From: Bordetella genomosp. 7 | GTDB taxonomy: Bacteria; Pseudomonadota; Gammaproteobacteria; Burkholderiales; Burkholderiaceae_B | DNA: 64,000 nt | Reading direction: 5' to 3' | Assembly (NCBI RefSeq): GCF_002261265.1 | Contig: NZ_NEVK01000003.1 | Coordinates: 496,001-560,000, forward strand | Shown here: positions 1 to 9,441 of the stretch, one piece after another | Layout of the letters: each line of letters begins with the position of its first letter | Numbering within the stretch: the stretch's first letter is position 1 | Position numbers and translations under genes: made by a program | The notes under the pieces: generated by a model | The model's database searches: none | What the model was told of the DNA's origin: nothing | What the model saw: only the letters and a program-made list of their open reading frames with translations

Positions 1-1
1 T

Positions 2-499
2 GCCGATGGCCCGGCTTTTCACGACATCGCGCTGGAAAGGCTGTGCGGGCCCGGCGTCGTGCTGCGGGTGGCGCGCGGCGCGGGCGAGGCCATAGGCGTT
101 GCCGACCTGCAGGCGCAGCAGGCGCTGGTGCAGCCCGGCGACATCGTCGCCATCGACACCGGCTGGAGCCGGTATGCGGGCACGCCGCAATATCACGACC
201 ATCCGTACCTGGATGTGGAGGCGGCGCGCTGGCTGGTCGAGCGCGGCGTCAAGCTGGCCGCCTTCGATGTGCCTACCCCCGACCTGCCGCTGGCGCGGCG
301 GCCGGCCGGATACGACTGGCCGGCCCACCATGTGTTGCTGGGCCATGGCGTGCTGGTGTCCGAGAACGTCTACGGGCTGGGCGAACTGGCCGGCCAACGT
401 GTGGAGTTCGCCTTCATGGCGCTGAACATCGTGGACTCGGACGGCGCGCCCGCGCGCGTGATGGCGCGGCCCGTGCAGGCCGGCGGCATGGCGGCCTAG
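2..499 (+). CDS. Cyclase-family hydrolase, C-terminal part (5' end outside window)
   Basis: The reading frame is open from the first bases of the window, so only the C-terminal ~165 residues are present. The pattern (DIVAIDTGW, then a GRP-rich PAxDWPAHHVLLGHGVLVxEN segment and a terminal FxFMALNI strand) resembles the cyclase family that includes kynurenine formamidase and related metal-dependent hydrolases. The N-terminal metal-binding histidine motif of that family would lie upstream, so catalytic competence cannot be judged. It is followed after 32 bp by a hydroxyacid-dehydrogenase-type gene and then a Bug receptor, which suggests a small catabolic operon for an organic acid. The substrate is unknown. 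Confidence 0.75.
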   Translation, partial: ADGPAFHDIALERLCGPGVVLRVARGAGEAIGVADLQAQQALVQPGDIVAIDTGWSRYAGTPQYHDHPYLDVEAARWLVERGVKLAAFDVPTPDLPLARRPAGYDWPAHHVLLGHGVLVSENVYGLGELAGQRVEFAFMALNIVDSDGAPARVMARPVQAGGMAA

Positions 500-531
500 A
501 ACTTATTGATCATCAAAACAAGCGAGGAGAT

Positions 532-1416
532 ATGGACAGCGACGTAATTGGATTTGTCGGTATCGGCAAGATGGGCCAGCCCATGGCCCGCCGGCTGGTC
601 GACGCGGGCATGCGCCTGGTGGTCTACGACGTAGATGCGGGCGCCACGGCGCCGCTTGTTGCCCTGGGCGCAAAGGCGGCCGGATCGGTATCAGAGGTGG
701 CCGATGCGGCCGGCACGGTGTTGCTGAGCCTGCCGGCGCCCCGCGTGGTGCAGGATGTCGTGGCACAGCTGGCCGGGGGCGCCAAGGTCAAGCGCGTGGT
801 GGACTTTTCGACCATCGGTCCGGCCGCCGCCGCCAGCGCCGCGGCCACCCTGGATGCGCGAGGCATCGCGTATATCGACGCGCCGGTCAGCGGCGGCGTG
901 CCGGGCGCGCAAGCGGGCACGCTGGCCGTGATGGTGTCCTGCCCGAAGGCGCTCTTCGAGACGTTGCAGGAACTGCTGGGCACGTTCGGCAAGACGTTCC
1001 ATGTCGGCGAGCAGGCGGGCCAGGCCCAGACCATGAAACTGGCCAACAATCTGCTTTCGGCCACGGCGATTGCGATCTCGTCCGAGGCCATGGCCATGGG
1101 AGTCAAGGCCGGCCTGGACCCGCGCGTGATGCTGGACATCATCAACGCCGGCTCGGGCCGCAACAGCGCCACGCAGGACAAGTTTCCCCGCGCCGTGCTG
1201 ACCGGCACATTCGATTATGGGTTCGGCACCGGCCTGGCCTATAAAGACGTGCGCCTGTGCATCGACGAAGCTGAACAGCTTGGGGTGCCCATGGTCATCG
1301 GCGCCGCCGTGCGGCAGATGCTGGCCATCACGAATTCGCTGTATGGCCCGGGATCGGATTACACGTCGGTATGCCGGGTGGTCGAGTCCTGGGCTGGCGT
1401 GGAAGTGCGCGGCTGA
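532..1416 (+). CDS. NAD(P)-dependent 3-hydroxyisobutyrate dehydrogenase-family oxidoreductase
   Basis: The 294-residue protein has the usual length for the beta-hydroxyacid dehydrogenase family. The Rossmann motif GxGxxG is at residues 10-15 (VGIGKMG). The substrate-binding DAPVSGG motif lies in the middle and the proposed catalytic lysine is Lys169 in TMKLANN, the conserved family position. The start ATG at 532 follows a GAGGAG ribosome site 4-9 bases upstream. An upstream extension in the same frame only overlaps the preceding gene and is rejected. Likely role is NAD(P)-linked oxidation or reduction of a 3-hydroxyacid or tartronate semialdehyde-like compound. The exact substrate cannot be read from the sequence. 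Neighbours suggest organic-acid catabolism. Confidence 0.88.
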   Translation: MDSDVIGFVGIGKMGQPMARRLVDAGMRLVVYDVDAGATAPLVALGAKAAGSVSEVADAAGTVLLSLPAPRVVQDVVAQLAGGAKVKRVVDFSTIGPAAAASAAATLDARGIAYIDAPVSGGVPGAQAGTLAVMVSCPKALFETLQELLGTFGKTFHVGEQAGQAQTMKLANNLLSATAIAISSEAMAMGVKAGLDPRVMLDIINAGSGRNSATQDKFPRAVLTGTFDYGFGTGLAYKDVRLCIDEAEQLGVPMVIGAAVRQMLAITNSLYGPGSDYTSVCRVVESWAGVEVRG

Positions 1417-1451
1417 GCCGCGTAATGGCATCAACAAAGGAGACACATTAA

Positions 1452-2417
1452 ATGCATAAGTTCATGGTGCGCTTTGCCGCAGTGGCCGCAGTCTGCAGCA
1501 TTGCGTGCGCCCCGGCATGGTCGGCAAACTATCCCGAGCGTCCTGTAAAGCTGGTCGTGCCGCAATCGCCAGGCGGGGCGTCCGACGTGCTTGCCCGCTT
1601 GCTGGCCAAGGGGCTGTCGCAGGCGTGGGGGCAGAGCGTCGTCGTGGAGAACAAGGCCGGGGCCGGCGGCAACATCGGCCTGGAAGCCGTGGCCAAGTCG
1701 CCGGGCGATGGCTATACGCTGCTTTTCACGTACGAGGGCACGCAGGCGATCAACGTCAGCCTGCGCCAGTTGCCGTTCGATCCGGTCAAGGACTTCACCC
1801 CGATCGCGGCCGTGGCGACCGTGCCGTTCATCGTTACCGTCAACAAAGACATTCCCGTCGCCAGTTTCCAGGAATTTGTCTCACTGGCCCGTTCCAAGCC
1901 CATGACGTTCGGTTCTGCCGGCAGCGGCACCGTCAATCATCTGTTGGGCGAAATGGTCAACCATGTGGCGGACACGGGCCTGACCCACGTGCCGTACAAG
2001 GGAGCGGCGCCCGCGCTCACCGACTTGATTGGCGGGCGTATCGACGCGGTATTCACCAGCGTGCCGTCGATTGCCGCGCATGTCGAAAGCGGGTCGGTGC
2101 GCGCACTGGCGATTTCCAGCAAGTCGCGTTCGACGCGCTTTCCCGACCTGCCCACCATTGCCGAGTCCGGTTATCCCGGTTTTGACGTTTCTCCGTGGTT
2201 TGCCGTGTTCGGGCCCGCGGGCATCCCGGGCGACGTTGTGCAGAAGATCAATCGCGACGTGGGGCAGGTGCTGGCCGACCCGGAATTCCGCCGCAATCTG
2301 GCCGAGCAGGCCGCCGAGCCCTTGCAGACGACGCCCGAGCAACTGGCGTCGATGCTGCAAGACGACATCAGGAAATGGGCGGCGGTTGTGCAGAAGTCGG
2401 GTGCGCGGGCGGACTGA
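1452..2417 (+). CDS. Bug-family tripartite tricarboxylate transporter substrate-binding protein
   Basis: The 321-residue protein has a Sec signal peptide (residues 1 to about 25, ending AWSA) and then the Bug/TctC pattern: YPERPVKLVVPQSPGG near the N-terminus, GAGGNIG, the HVPYKGAAPALTDLIGG ligand-loop region and a terminal helix. It should be a periplasmic receptor for a carboxylate. This family is greatly expanded in Bordetella, and most members lack an adjacent TctAB membrane pair, as here. It starts 35 bp after the dehydrogenase with AGGAGA upstream, so it probably belongs to the same transcript. The ligand is unknown. Confidence 0.9.
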   Translation: MHKFMVRFAAVAAVCSIACAPAWSANYPERPVKLVVPQSPGGASDVLARLLAKGLSQAWGQSVVVENKAGAGGNIGLEAVAKSPGDGYTLLFTYEGTQAINVSLRQLPFDPVKDFTPIAAVATVPFIVTVNKDIPVASFQEFVSLARSKPMTFGSAGSGTVNHLLGEMVNHVADTGLTHVPYKGAAPALTDLIGGRIDAVFTSVPSIAAHVESGSVRALAISSKSRSTRFPDLPTIAESGYPGFDVSPWFAVFGPAGIPGDVVQKINRDVGQVLADPEFRRNLAEQAAEPLQTTPEQLASMLQDDIRKWAAVVQKSGARAD

Positions 2418-2431
2418 TACGCGCGGTGCAA

Positions 2432-2463
2432 GCCCCCGGGCCGCCTGCCCCGGGGGCGTTATT
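2432..2463. terminator. GC-rich hairpin between convergent genes
   Basis: GCCCCCGGG (2432-2440) and CCCGGGGGC (2449-2457) form a perfect 9-bp stem with an 8-base loop. A short T-containing tail (GTTATT) follows. It sits between the 3' ends of the Bug receptor and the thioesterase gene and probably stops transcription from the left. The T-tract is weak. Confidence 0.5.
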
Positions 2464-2902
2464 GCACTGGCGCGTAGCGCGCCAGCGTTTCGCGATGGCC
2501 CGCCGGCACCGGCACCGGCCGGCGCGAATCCCGGTCCACATATACGTGGGTAAATAAGCCGCTGGCATGGCTGAGCTCGCGTTGGGCGGTAAACACGCCC
2601 AGGCGGTAGGTCACGCTGCTGCCGCCGATGCGGTGCACGCGCAGCCCGATCTCTACGGGCACGGGAAACGACACGGGCGCGAAGTACTGGCACTGCGTGC
2701 CCACCACCAGGCCGATGGGGCCGCCTGCGGCGGGGCCCGCCAGCCGTTCGGCGATCAGCATGCCGTTGACCGCCGTGTCGAACCAAGAGTAATACACGAC
2801 ATTGTTGACGTGGCCGTACACGTCATTGTCCATCCAGCGTGTTGCAATAACGGTGAAGTGCCGGTAAGCCTCGCGGGGCTCGGCAATCAGGCGGTCGGTC
2901 AT
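2459..2902 (-). CDS. Hotdog-fold acyl-CoA thioesterase (4HBT family)
   Basis: The 147-residue protein carries the 4-hydroxybenzoyl-CoA thioesterase signature DVYGHVNNVVYYSWFD around residues 27-42, with Asp27 at the usual catalytic position. It should hydrolyse a medium-size or aromatic acyl-CoA in the cytoplasm. The ATG at 2902 begins MTDRLIAEP. A longer in-frame extension upstream runs into the rne terminator and has no family similarity, so it is rejected. It is transcribed toward the Bug receptor, with the two genes convergent. The substrate is not determinable. Confidence 0.87.
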   Translation of the reverse strand: MTDRLIAEPREAYRHFTVIATRWMDNDVYGHVNNVVYYSWFDTAVNGMLIAERLAGPAAGGPIGLVVGTQCQYFAPVSFPVPVEIGLRVHRIGGSSVTYRLGVFTAQRELSHASGLFTHVYVDRDSRRPVPVPAGHRETLARYAPVQ

Positions 2903-2998
2903 GCGGGCTCCATGAAACGGTGTCGTGCCAGCGCGCGGCGCATCGTCAGGCGGCAGTCTACCGCGAGCGCCGCACGGCGGCGCATCTGCAGCGAGGAT

Positions 2999-3030
2999 AA
3001 AAAACGCCGGCGCTAGGCCGGCGTTTTTTT
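2999..3030 (-). terminator. Rho-independent terminator of rne
   Basis: AACGCCGGC and GCCGGCGTT arms flank a short CTAG-type loop and are bordered by A5 on one side and T7 on the other, so it can act on both strands. It lies 16 bp beyond the rne stop and is the clearest intrinsic terminator in this part of the window. Confidence 0.9.
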
Positions 3031-3045
3031 GCATTGCCCCGGGCG

Positions 3046-6000
3046 TCAGGCCTGGGAGCGCTGCGTTTCTACCTGTACCAGCGGAGAGTTCGATACCGCG
3101 GGCACGGGCTTGCGCTCGCGTCCCAACCGTACGGGAGCCTGGCTGGCGGCCATGCGCTGTTGCGCCTGGGCCAGGCGCGCAGGGTCGGTTTCGACCCATT
3201 TCAGCCCAGTGGCGCTGACCACCTCGTGCAAGGCCTGGCTGGACGCTGCCGCAGCGGCAGGCACCACGATGGGCGCGGCTACCGGTGCGGCCGTCGTCGC
3301 AGGAGCATCGGCAGCCGCGGTAGCGACCGGCGCGGTGCCGACCGCCGCGGTGTCGACCGGCGCGGTGTCGACCGCCGCGGTATCGACCGCCGCGGTGTCG
3401 ACCGCCGCGGTGTCCGATTGCTCGGCCTGGGGAGTGATGTCGGCGGCCGTCGCTACGGCGGCCGTCGCTACGGCGGCCGTCGTCACGGCGGCCGTGGGTT
3501 CGGCGGCCGTGGGTTCGGCGCCAGGCGTCTGGTCGGCTGCAACGGCAGGTTCGGTCGGGGCCGGGGCGTCGGCTTCCTGCGCGGCAACGGGTTCAGCCGC
3601 CGGCAAGGGCTGCGCAAGCGCCGGAACAGGCTCGACGGCGTCGGGCTGTGCGGCCGGTACCGGCACGGCAGGCACCGCGACTTCCGGCATGCCCTGCGCT
3701 ACGGCTGCAGCGTTGGATATGTCGGACAGGTCCACCCGTGCCGGCGTCTGGCCGGGCGCAGCGGCGTCTGCCAGCGGACGCGCAACCTCTGTCGCGGCAG
3801 TGGCTGCCGCAGCACTGGCTGCCACAGCACCGGCTGGGGTCGTATCGGCTGCATCCGGGGCGAACTCGGCCGCGTTGTCGGCTTGCGTATCGACGTCCTG
3901 CGTAGTCTGTTCGTCCTGGCTACGGCGGCCGCGGCGGCTGCGACGGCGGCGGCGCTTGCGTTCCGGATCGGCGCCGGCCTCGGCTTGCTCGGCATCGGCA
4001 GCCTGGGCTTCGGACGACGCGTCGGCGGAAACGGTGGCGGCCGCTTCGGCCTGCTCGGTCAGGGCCGCGGCGATCGCGGGGCCTTGCGGGGCAGGCACGG
4101 CTGCGGCAACGGTTTCGGCCAGCGCGGCTACCGTGGTTTCCTCGGTAGCCTGCACGTCCTGTTGGGCCGTGTCATCGCGACGATTGCGGCCACGGCCACG
4201 GCGGCCACGGTTGCCGCGCGGGGCGGCTTCGTCGGCGGCGCCGGCTTCGGGGGCCAGGGCGCGTTCGGGACGGGCCGTGTCGCGCTCGGCGCGGGCCGGG
4301 CGTTCGGCGCGGTCTTCGTGGCGACGGCCGTTGCGGCCGGCGTGGCGGGGGGAGCCGTCGGATTCCGTAGCGTCGGTGCGGGCTTCTCCGCGGCGATGGC
4401 GGTTACGGTCGGAGGCGTGGCGTTCGCCACGGCGTTCCTGGCCATCGTGGCCGCGCTTGCCGCGCGGACCGCCGCGCTTGGGTTCTTCCGAGGCGGCGGG
4501 CGCGGCCGGCGCGGCGCTGCCGCCCAGCCAGTTGACCAGGCGCTTGAACAGGCCGCCCAAGCCGCCGCCTGCCGTCTGGGCGGGGGCGGGCGCGGATTCG
4601 GCCGCGGGCGCCGAGACGGGCGCCGGCTGCGAAGGCGTAATGCCCTTGACCAGGGCTTCGGGGCGCGCCTTGACCTCCGGGTCGCGCGGCGCCCAGGCCA
4701 TGTCGGTGGACGGGGCGTCGACGAGCTCGAAGCTGGTCTTGACGTCTTCCAGGCGGGGGTCGTCGTGGCGCAGGCGTTCGATATGGTGATGCGGGGTTTC
4801 CAGGTGCTTGTTGGGAATCAGCACCAGGTTGACCTTCAGGCGGGCTTCCATCTTGGCGATGTCGGCGCGCTTTTCGTTGAGCAGGAAGGTGGCCACGTCG
4901 ACCGGCACCTGGGCATGCACCGCCGCCGTGTTTTCTTTCATGGCTTCTTCTTGCAGCAGGCGCAGCACATGCAGCGCGCTGGATTCTGCGTCGCGGATCA
5001 CGCCCGTGCCGTTGCAGCGCGGGCAGGTGATGTGCGAGCCTTCATTCAGGGCGGGGCGCAGGCGCTGGCGCGACAATTCCATCAGGCCGAAGCGCGAAAT
5101 CTTGCCCATCTGCACGCGGGCGCGGTCGAAATGCAAGGCATCGCGCAGCCGCTGTTCGACGGCGCGCTGGTTCTTGCTGTCTTCCATATCGATGAAATCG
5201 ATGACGATCAGGCCGCCCAGGTCACGCAGGCGCAGCTGGCGGGCCACTTCGTCGGCCGCTTCCAGGTTGGTGCGCAATGCGGTTTCTTCGATGTCGGACC
5301 CGCGCGTGGAGCGCGCCGAGTTGACGTCGACGGCCACCAGGGCTTCGGTGTGGTCGATGACCACGGCGCCGCCCGAGGGCAGTTGTACGGTGCGCGCGTA
5401 CGCGGTTTCGATCTGGTGTTCGATCTGGAAGCGCGAGAACAGGGGGATGTCGTCACGGTAGCGCTTGACGCGCTGCACGTTGTCGGGCATCACCACGCTC
5501 ATGAAGGCCGTGGCCTGGTCGGCGATTTCGTCGGTATCGATCAGGATTTCGCCGATTTCAGGCGAGAAGTAATCGCGGATGGCCCGGATGACCAGGCTGG
5601 ATTCCAGGTAGATCAGAATGGGCGCGGCGTTGTCGCGCGCGGCGGCGTCGATGGCCGTCCAGAGCTGCATCAGGTACGACAGGTCCCATTGCAGTTCTTC
5701 GACGCTGCGGCCGATGCCGGCGGTGCGGGCGATGATGCTCATGCCCTGCGGGACTTCCAGCTGCTCCATCGTGTCGCGCAGTTCCTGGCGGTCTTCGCCT
5801 TCCACCCGGCGCGACACGCCGCCGCCGCGCGGGTTGTTGGGCATCAGCACCAGATAGCGGCCGGCCAGCGAAATGAACGTGGTCAGGGCCGCGCCCTTGT
5901 TGCCGCGCTCTTCTTTTTCGACCTGGACGATCAGTTCCTGGCCTTCGCGCAGCGCGTCCTGGATGCGGGCCGAGCGGACGTCGACGCCTTCTTTGAAATA

Positions 6001-6228
6001 GCTGCGGGCCACTTCCTTGAAGGGAAGAAAGCCATGGCGGTCTTCGCCGTAGTTGACGAAGCAGGCCTCGAGGCCCGGTTCGATGCGGGTGATGACCCCT
6101 TTGTAAATGTTGCCTTTGCGTTGTTCGCGTCCGGCGGTTTCGATGTCGAGATCGATGAGCTTCTGCCCATCGACAATGGCAACGCGCAGTTCTTCCTGGT
6201 GCGTCGCGTTAAACAGCATGCGCTTCAT
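3046..6228 (-). CDS. rne: Ribonuclease E
   Basis: The 1060-residue protein initiates mRNA decay and rRNA/tRNA processing and scaffolds the degradosome at the inner membrane. An S1 RNA-binding domain lies at about residues 38-120. The catalytic metal ligands are Asp301 (VDVNSARST) and Asp344 (LIVIDFIDM), matching E. coli D303 and D346. The Zn-link cysteines are Cys402 and Cys405 (CPRCNGTG). After about residue 520 the protein becomes a low-complexity tail: Arg/Gly-rich stretches such as [14 protein letters not shown] that should bind RNA, then Ala/Pro/Thr-rich sequence with TAAVD pentapeptide repeats. The start ATG follows CGGAGAAC. A long structured leader suggests autoregulation as in other proteobacteria. 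Confidence 0.97.
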   Translation of the reverse strand: MKRMLFNATHQEELRVAIVDGQKLIDLDIETAGREQRKGNIYKGVITRIEPGLEACFVNYGEDRHGFLPFKEVARSYFKEGVDVRSARIQDALREGQELIVQVEKEERGNKGAALTTFISLAGRYLVLMPNNPRGGGVSRRVEGEDRQELRDTMEQLEVPQGMSIIARTAGIGRSVEELQWDLSYLMQLWTAIDAAARDNAAPILIYLESSLVIRAIRDYFSPEIGEILIDTDEIADQATAFMSVVMPDNVQRVKRYRDDIPLFSRFQIEHQIETAYARTVQLPSGGAVVIDHTEALVAVDVNSARSTRGSDIEETALRTNLEAADEVARQLRLRDLGGLIVIDFIDMEDSKNQRAVEQRLRDALHFDRARVQMGKISRFGLMELSRQRLRPALNEGSHITCPRCNGTGVIRDAESSALHVLRLLQEEAMKENTAAVHAQVPVDVATFLLNEKRADIAKMEARLKVNLVLIPNKHLETPHHHIERLRHDDPRLEDVKTSFELVDAPSTDMAWAPRDPEVKARPEALVKGITPSQPAPVSAPAAESAPAPAQTAGGGLGGLFKRLVNWLGGSAAPAAPAASEEPKRGGPRGKRGHDGQERRGERHASDRNRHRRGEARTDATESDGSPRHAGRNGRRHEDRAERPARAERDTARPERALAPEAGAADEAAPRGNRGRRGRGRNRRDDTAQQDVQATEETTVAALAETVAAAVPAPQGPAIAAALTEQAEAAATVSADASSEAQAADAEQAEAGADPERKRRRRRSRRGRRSQDEQTTQDVDTQADNAAEFAPDAADTTPAGAVAASAAAATAATEVARPLADAAAPGQTPARVDLSDISNAAAVAQGMPEVAVPAVPVPAAQPDAVEPVPALAQPLPAAEPVAAQEADAPAPTEPAVAADQTPGAEPTAAEPTAAVTTAAVATAAVATAADITPQAEQSDTAAVDTAAVDTAAVDTAPVDTAAVGTAPVATAAADAPATTAAPVAAPIVVPAAAAASSQALHEVVSATGLKWVETDPARLAQAQQRMAASQAPVRLGRERKPVPAVSNSPLVQVETQRSQA
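3317..3414. repeat. 15-bp tandem repeat inside rne (TAAVD repeats), array 1
   Basis: Six units of 15 bp (type GCGGTGTCGACCGCC) plus a partial seventh, with single-base variants. The unit length keeps frame and encodes T-A-A/P-V-D pentapeptides in the disordered tail of RNase E. Confidence 0.9.
3441..3515. repeat. 15-bp tandem repeat inside rne, array 2
   Basis: Five units of 15 bp (CGGCGGCCGTCGCTA twice, CGGCGGCCGTCGTCA once, CGGCGGCCGTGGGTT twice). It encodes ATAAV/PTAAE pentapeptides in the RNase E tail and is separate from array 1 by about 26 bp of non-repeat coding sequence. Confidence 0.9.
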
Positions 6229-6748
6229 GAGTGGTGTTCTCCGTTGTCATGACGCGCCGATATCGGCGCGTGACCTTGGGCCACTCGGGCTGCGGACTGA
6301 AGCGGGGCAAGAAGAGGAATCAAACGGCAGCCTGGCGCAGCGCGCAGGCGTAGCCGCCGCCGGTCAGGCGGGCACGTCGTGCCCGGGGGCACGTGGTTCT
6401 GGCAGCAGGGGAGTCAGGGTCACGAAGTGTGGTTGACGGAAAGGATTGCTGTGAACGGCAGGTGCGGCCAGCGATCGGCCCGCGCGCACCTGGGTGCTTT
6501 AATTACGCGACAATTCTTGCAGTGCTTCAGAGCCGCTTGCGGCATGCAACGGACCTGCCAGGACAGCGGGCAAATGTCGTGCCACACCACCGTCCGGCAG
6601 GGCGCGGTTGCGCCGGCGACCGAGAGGCCCCGAAGCTGAACGGTCAGGCAGCAGTACAATGGCGACCCGCGCGCGCTCGACGGAGACGCGTACCGTTGCA
6701 TCTCTACGCCAGGCGGCTTGTTCAGCCCCTTAAGGCTGTGCCGATTAT
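6229..6748 (-). promoter_or_regulatory. rne leader and divergent rne/rluC intergenic region
   Basis: This 520-bp stretch has no credible gene. On the rne side it holds two strong hairpins: a perfect 20-bp palindrome at 6252-6271 and a CGGCAC-type stem at 6369-6385 (CGGGCAC, loop GTC, GTGCCCG). An AT-rich patch near 6498-6515 could be the rne promoter region, though I cannot assign boxes. On the plus strand a TACAAT at 6655-6660 is a possible -10 for rluC. Long structured leaders that mediate RNase E autoregulation are established in enterobacteria. That this leader does the same is inference. Confidence 0.55.
6252..6271. repeat. Perfect 20-bp palindrome in rne leader
   Basis: ACGCGCCGATATCGGCGCGT reads identically on both strands. 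It lies 24-43 bases upstream of the rne start codon, just before the ribosome site. In RNA it would form a tight stem with a GAUAUC-type apex. Confidence 0.9.
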
Positions 6749-7717
6749 ATGTCGCTTTCCGCAATGCGCAAAGAATCTGCGTTTTCCCCTCTATCCACCC
6801 CCGCCGTCCGGCTGGTTGAAGTCGGCCCCGAGCATGACGGCCAGCGGCTGGACAACTTCCTGCTGCGGCTGTGCAAGGGCGTGCCCAAGAGTCACATTTA
6901 CAAGGCGATACGCGGCGGCGAGGTGCGGGTAAATAAGGGACGCACCCAGGCCGATTACCGCGTGGCTGCCGGCGACGTCGTGCGCGTGCCGCCGCTGCGC
7001 CTGCCGGCGCCCGATGCCGTGCGGCCCGTGCCGGGCGCCGAATTTCCCGTTGTCTACGAAGACGACGCCCTGCTGGTCATCGACAAGCCGGCCGGCGTGG
7101 CGGTGCATGGCGGCAGCGGCGTGTCGTTCGGCGTCATCGAGCAATTGCGGGCGGCGCGGCCGCAGGCGCGCTTCCTGGAACTGGTGCACCGGCTCGACCG
7201 CGAGACTTCCGGGCTGTTGATGGTGGCCAAGAAGCGCAGCGCGCTCCTGGCGCTGCACGCCATGCTGCGCGAAGGCAAGGGCGACAAGCATTACCTGGCC
7301 CTGGTAGAAGGCGACTGGGTCAACGACCGGCAGCACATCCGCCTGGCGCTCACCAAATGGACGACACAGTCGGGCGAGCGGCGCGTGCGCCCCGACCCCG
7401 GCGGCCAGCCGGCCCATACTATCGTTACACTACAGCGGCGCCTGGGGGAATTCAGCCTGGTCGACGCCGAGTTGCGCACCGGACGCACCCACCAGATCCG
7501 GGTGCATCTGGCGGCCAGTGGTTTTCCCATCGTGGGCGACGACAAATACGGGACGGACGAGACGCGCGCCCGGTTCGCACGTCTGGGGTTCAACCGCATG
7601 TTCCTGCATGCGCATCAACTGACCCTGCCGCACCCCACTACCGGACAAACCCTGCGGCTGACGGCGGAATTGCCCGCCGCCTGCCGCACCCTGTTGCACA
7701 AGCTGGAGAGTCAGTAG
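6749..7717 (+). CDS. rluC: 23S rRNA pseudouridine synthase RluC/RluD family
   Basis: The 322-residue protein has an N-terminal S4 RNA-binding domain (about residues 33-90, RLDNFLLRLCKGVPKSHIYKAIRGGEVRVNKGR region, quoted here only as location) and a pseudouridine synthase domain with the HRLDRETSG motif, whose catalytic aspartate is Asp150. A gene divergent from rne in this position is RluC in many proteobacteria. RluC makes pseudouridines 955, 2504 and 2580 (E. coli numbering) of 23S rRNA. An alternative start at 6764 would remove five residues. It is followed 2 bp later by the phosphatase gene, so they are cotranscribed. Confidence 0.93.
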   Translation: MSLSAMRKESAFSPLSTPAVRLVEVGPEHDGQRLDNFLLRLCKGVPKSHIYKAIRGGEVRVNKGRTQADYRVAAGDVVRVPPLRLPAPDAVRPVPGAEFPVVYEDDALLVIDKPAGVAVHGGSGVSFGVIEQLRAARPQARFLELVHRLDRETSGLLMVAKKRSALLALHAMLREGKGDKHYLALVEGDWVNDRQHIRLALTKWTTQSGERRVRPDPGGQPAHTIVTLQRRLGEFSLVDAELRTGRTHQIRVHLAASGFPIVGDDKYGTDETRARFARLGFNRMFLHAHQLTLPHPTTGQTLRLTAELPAACRTLLHKLESQ

Positions 7718-7719
7718 AC

Positions 7720-8376
7720 ATGTCTTATTCGCTGGTCGTGTTCGACTGGGACGGAACCGTGATGGATTCCACCAACGGCATCGTGGCCGCCATCCAGGGG
7801 GCCTGCCGCGACCTGGACTTGCCCGTGCCGTCGACTTCGGCCGCCAGCTGGGTCATCGGACTGTCGCTTGAAAGCGCGCTGCGCCGGGCCGTGCCCGAAC
7901 TGACGCAAGCCATGGTGCCCCGTTTTCTGGAACGCTACCGCACGCATTACCTGTTGCGCGATCCCGAATTGCGCCTGTTCGAGGGCATCGAGGCGCTGCT
8001 GCACGATCTGGCAGGCCGGCAGGTGCAACTGGCCGTGGCCACCGGCAAGAGCCGGGTCGGGCTGGACCGCGTGCTGGCCGCCACCGGCCTGCGCGGCGCT
8101 TTCCAGGCCACCCGCACCGCCGACGAAACCTTCAGCAAGCCGCATCCGGCCATGTTGCACGAACTGATGGACGAATTGCAGGTCGAACCAGAACGCGTGC
8201 TCATGGTGGGCGATACCTCGCACGACCTGCAAATGGCCTGTAATGCGGGTGTGCACGGCCTGGGCGTTTCCTATGGCGCTCATAGTCCGCAAGAGCTGCA
8301 GGGTTGCCAGCCCCAGGCCATCGTCGACAGCGTGGCCGACCTGCGCGAATGGCTGCTGCCGCGCGTGGGTTGCTGA
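7720..8376 (+). CDS. HAD-IA hydrolase, phosphoglycolate phosphatase-like
   Basis: The 218-residue protein begins with the HAD motif [10 protein letters not shown]: the nucleophile is Asp9 and the acid/base Asp11. Motif II is in AVATGKS, the motif III lysine in SKPHP and motif IV is [11 protein letters not shown]. It belongs to the Gph/YjjG-like small-molecule phosphatases. The gene sits 2 bp after rluC, an arrangement shared with other beta- and gammaproteobacteria, where the enzyme is annotated as a phosphoglycolate phosphatase homologue. Physiological substrate is uncertain. A perfect 10-bp hairpin follows the stop. Confidence 0.88.
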   Translation: MSYSLVVFDWDGTVMDSTNGIVAAIQGACRDLDLPVPSTSAASWVIGLSLESALRRAVPELTQAMVPRFLERYRTHYLLRDPELRLFEGIEALLHDLAGRQVQLAVATGKSRVGLDRVLAATGLRGAFQATRTADETFSKPHPAMLHELMDELQVEPERVLMVGDTSHDLQMACNAGVHGLGVSYGAHSPQELQGCQPQAIVDSVADLREWLLPRVGC

Positions 8377-8379
8377 GCC

Positions 8380-8410
8380 CCGGGCGCGGCGCGGAATAAT
8401 CCGCGCCCGG
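8380..8410. terminator. Perfect 10-bp hairpin after rluC-phosphatase operon
   Basis: CCGGGCGCGG (8380-8389) pairs exactly with CCGCGCCCGG (8401-8410) around an 11-base loop containing GAATAAT. It lacks a T-tract, so it may be a pause or processing element rather than a complete intrinsic terminator. Confidence 0.5.
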
Positions 8411-8464
8411 CGGTCGTCTTACCCCTGCTGTCCGTGTCGTCCACGCAGCTTTCAGGAGACCGTC

Positions 8465-9430
8465 ATGTTGATCCGCAAGCCCGGCAACGCGCCGCCCTCG
8501 TCCGAGATCACCTCCGAAGCCGTCTGGCAGTCGCGCCGCGACTGGATGATGCGCGCCGGGCTCATCGCGGCGGCCGCCGGCCTGCCCGGATGGTCCATGC
8601 GCCAGGCCCACGCGCAGGATGCGGCGCCGCTGGCCGGACGCGCCAGTCCGCAGTACTCGGTCATGGACAAGCAGACGTCCTTCCAGGACATCACGTCGTA
8701 CAACAATTACTACGAGTTCGGGCTCGACAAAGACGACCCGGCCCGCTACGCCGGCAAGCTGCAGACTCGTCCCTGGACGGTGGCCGTCGAAGGCGAGGTG
8801 CTGCGTCCGCAGGCCTTCGACATCGACACGCTGCTCAAGCTGGCTCCCATGGAAGACCGCGTGTATCGCCTGCGCTGCGTCGAGGGCTGGTCGATGGTCA
8901 TTCCCTGGGTGGGGTATTCGCTGGCAAACCTGCTCAAGCAGGTCGAACCCACCGGCAATGCAAAGTATGTCGAGTTCACTACCGTCGTGCAGCGTGAGAA
9001 CATGCCCGGCGTACGGTCGTCCGTGCTTCAGTGGCCCTATGTCGAGGCCCTGCGCCTGGACGAGGCCATGCATCCGCTGACGATGCTGGTGTTCGGGCTG
9101 TACGGCAAAGTCCTGCCCAAGCAGAACGGCGCGCCGCTGCGCCTGGCGGTGCCCTGGAAATACGGTTTCAAGTCGGCCAAGTCGCTGGTGCGCATCCGGC
9201 TGGTCGAGCGGCAGCCCGTCAGTTCATGGATGCTGGCGGCTCCCAGCGAATATGGCTTTTACGCCAACGTGAACCCCGACGTGCCGCATCCGCGCTGGAG
9301 CCAGGCCACCGAGCGGCGCATCGGCGAAGACGGGTTTTTCGCGCCCAAGCGCCGCACGCTCATGTTCAATGGCTATGCCGAACAGGTTGCTTCCCTGTAT
9401 CAGGGCATGGATCTCAAGGCCAACTACTAA
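8465..9430 (+). CDS. msrP: Protein-methionine-sulfoxide reductase catalytic subunit MsrP
   Basis: The 321-residue molybdoenzyme (formerly YedY) repairs oxidised methionines in periplasmic proteins. The N-terminus has a Tat signal (SRRDWMMRA followed by a hydrophobic run and an AHAQ cleavage region). The molybdenum-ligating cysteine is Cys138 in RLRCVEGW. The body matches the sulfite-oxidase fold with [10 protein letters not shown] near the pterin site. The ATG is preceded by CAGGAGAC. Only 11 bp separate it from msrQ, its membrane electron donor, so both form one operon. Confidence 0.95.
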   Translation: MLIRKPGNAPPSSEITSEAVWQSRRDWMMRAGLIAAAAGLPGWSMRQAHAQDAAPLAGRASPQYSVMDKQTSFQDITSYNNYYEFGLDKDDPARYAGKLQTRPWTVAVEGEVLRPQAFDIDTLLKLAPMEDRVYRLRCVEGWSMVIPWVGYSLANLLKQVEPTGNAKYVEFTTVVQRENMPGVRSSVLQWPYVEALRLDEAMHPLTMLVFGLYGKVLPKQNGAPLRLAVPWKYGFKSAKSLVRIRLVERQPVSSWMLAAPSEYGFYANVNPDVPHPRWSQATERRIGEDGFFAPKRRTLMFNGYAEQVASLYQGMDLKANY

Positions 9431-9441
9431 GGAGCCGCCGC

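Noticed and set aside
43-1416. Single 457-codon frame joining the first gene region with the dehydrogenase
   Set aside because: The first part is out of frame with the cyclase and has Arg-rich nonsense sequence; the dehydrogenase has its own ATG and ribosome site at 532.
3034-6252. Very long open frame (1072 codons) antisense to rne
   Set aside because: It is a high-GC shadow: repetitive Gly/Arg/Val-rich translation without family similarity, exactly opposite an intact rne.
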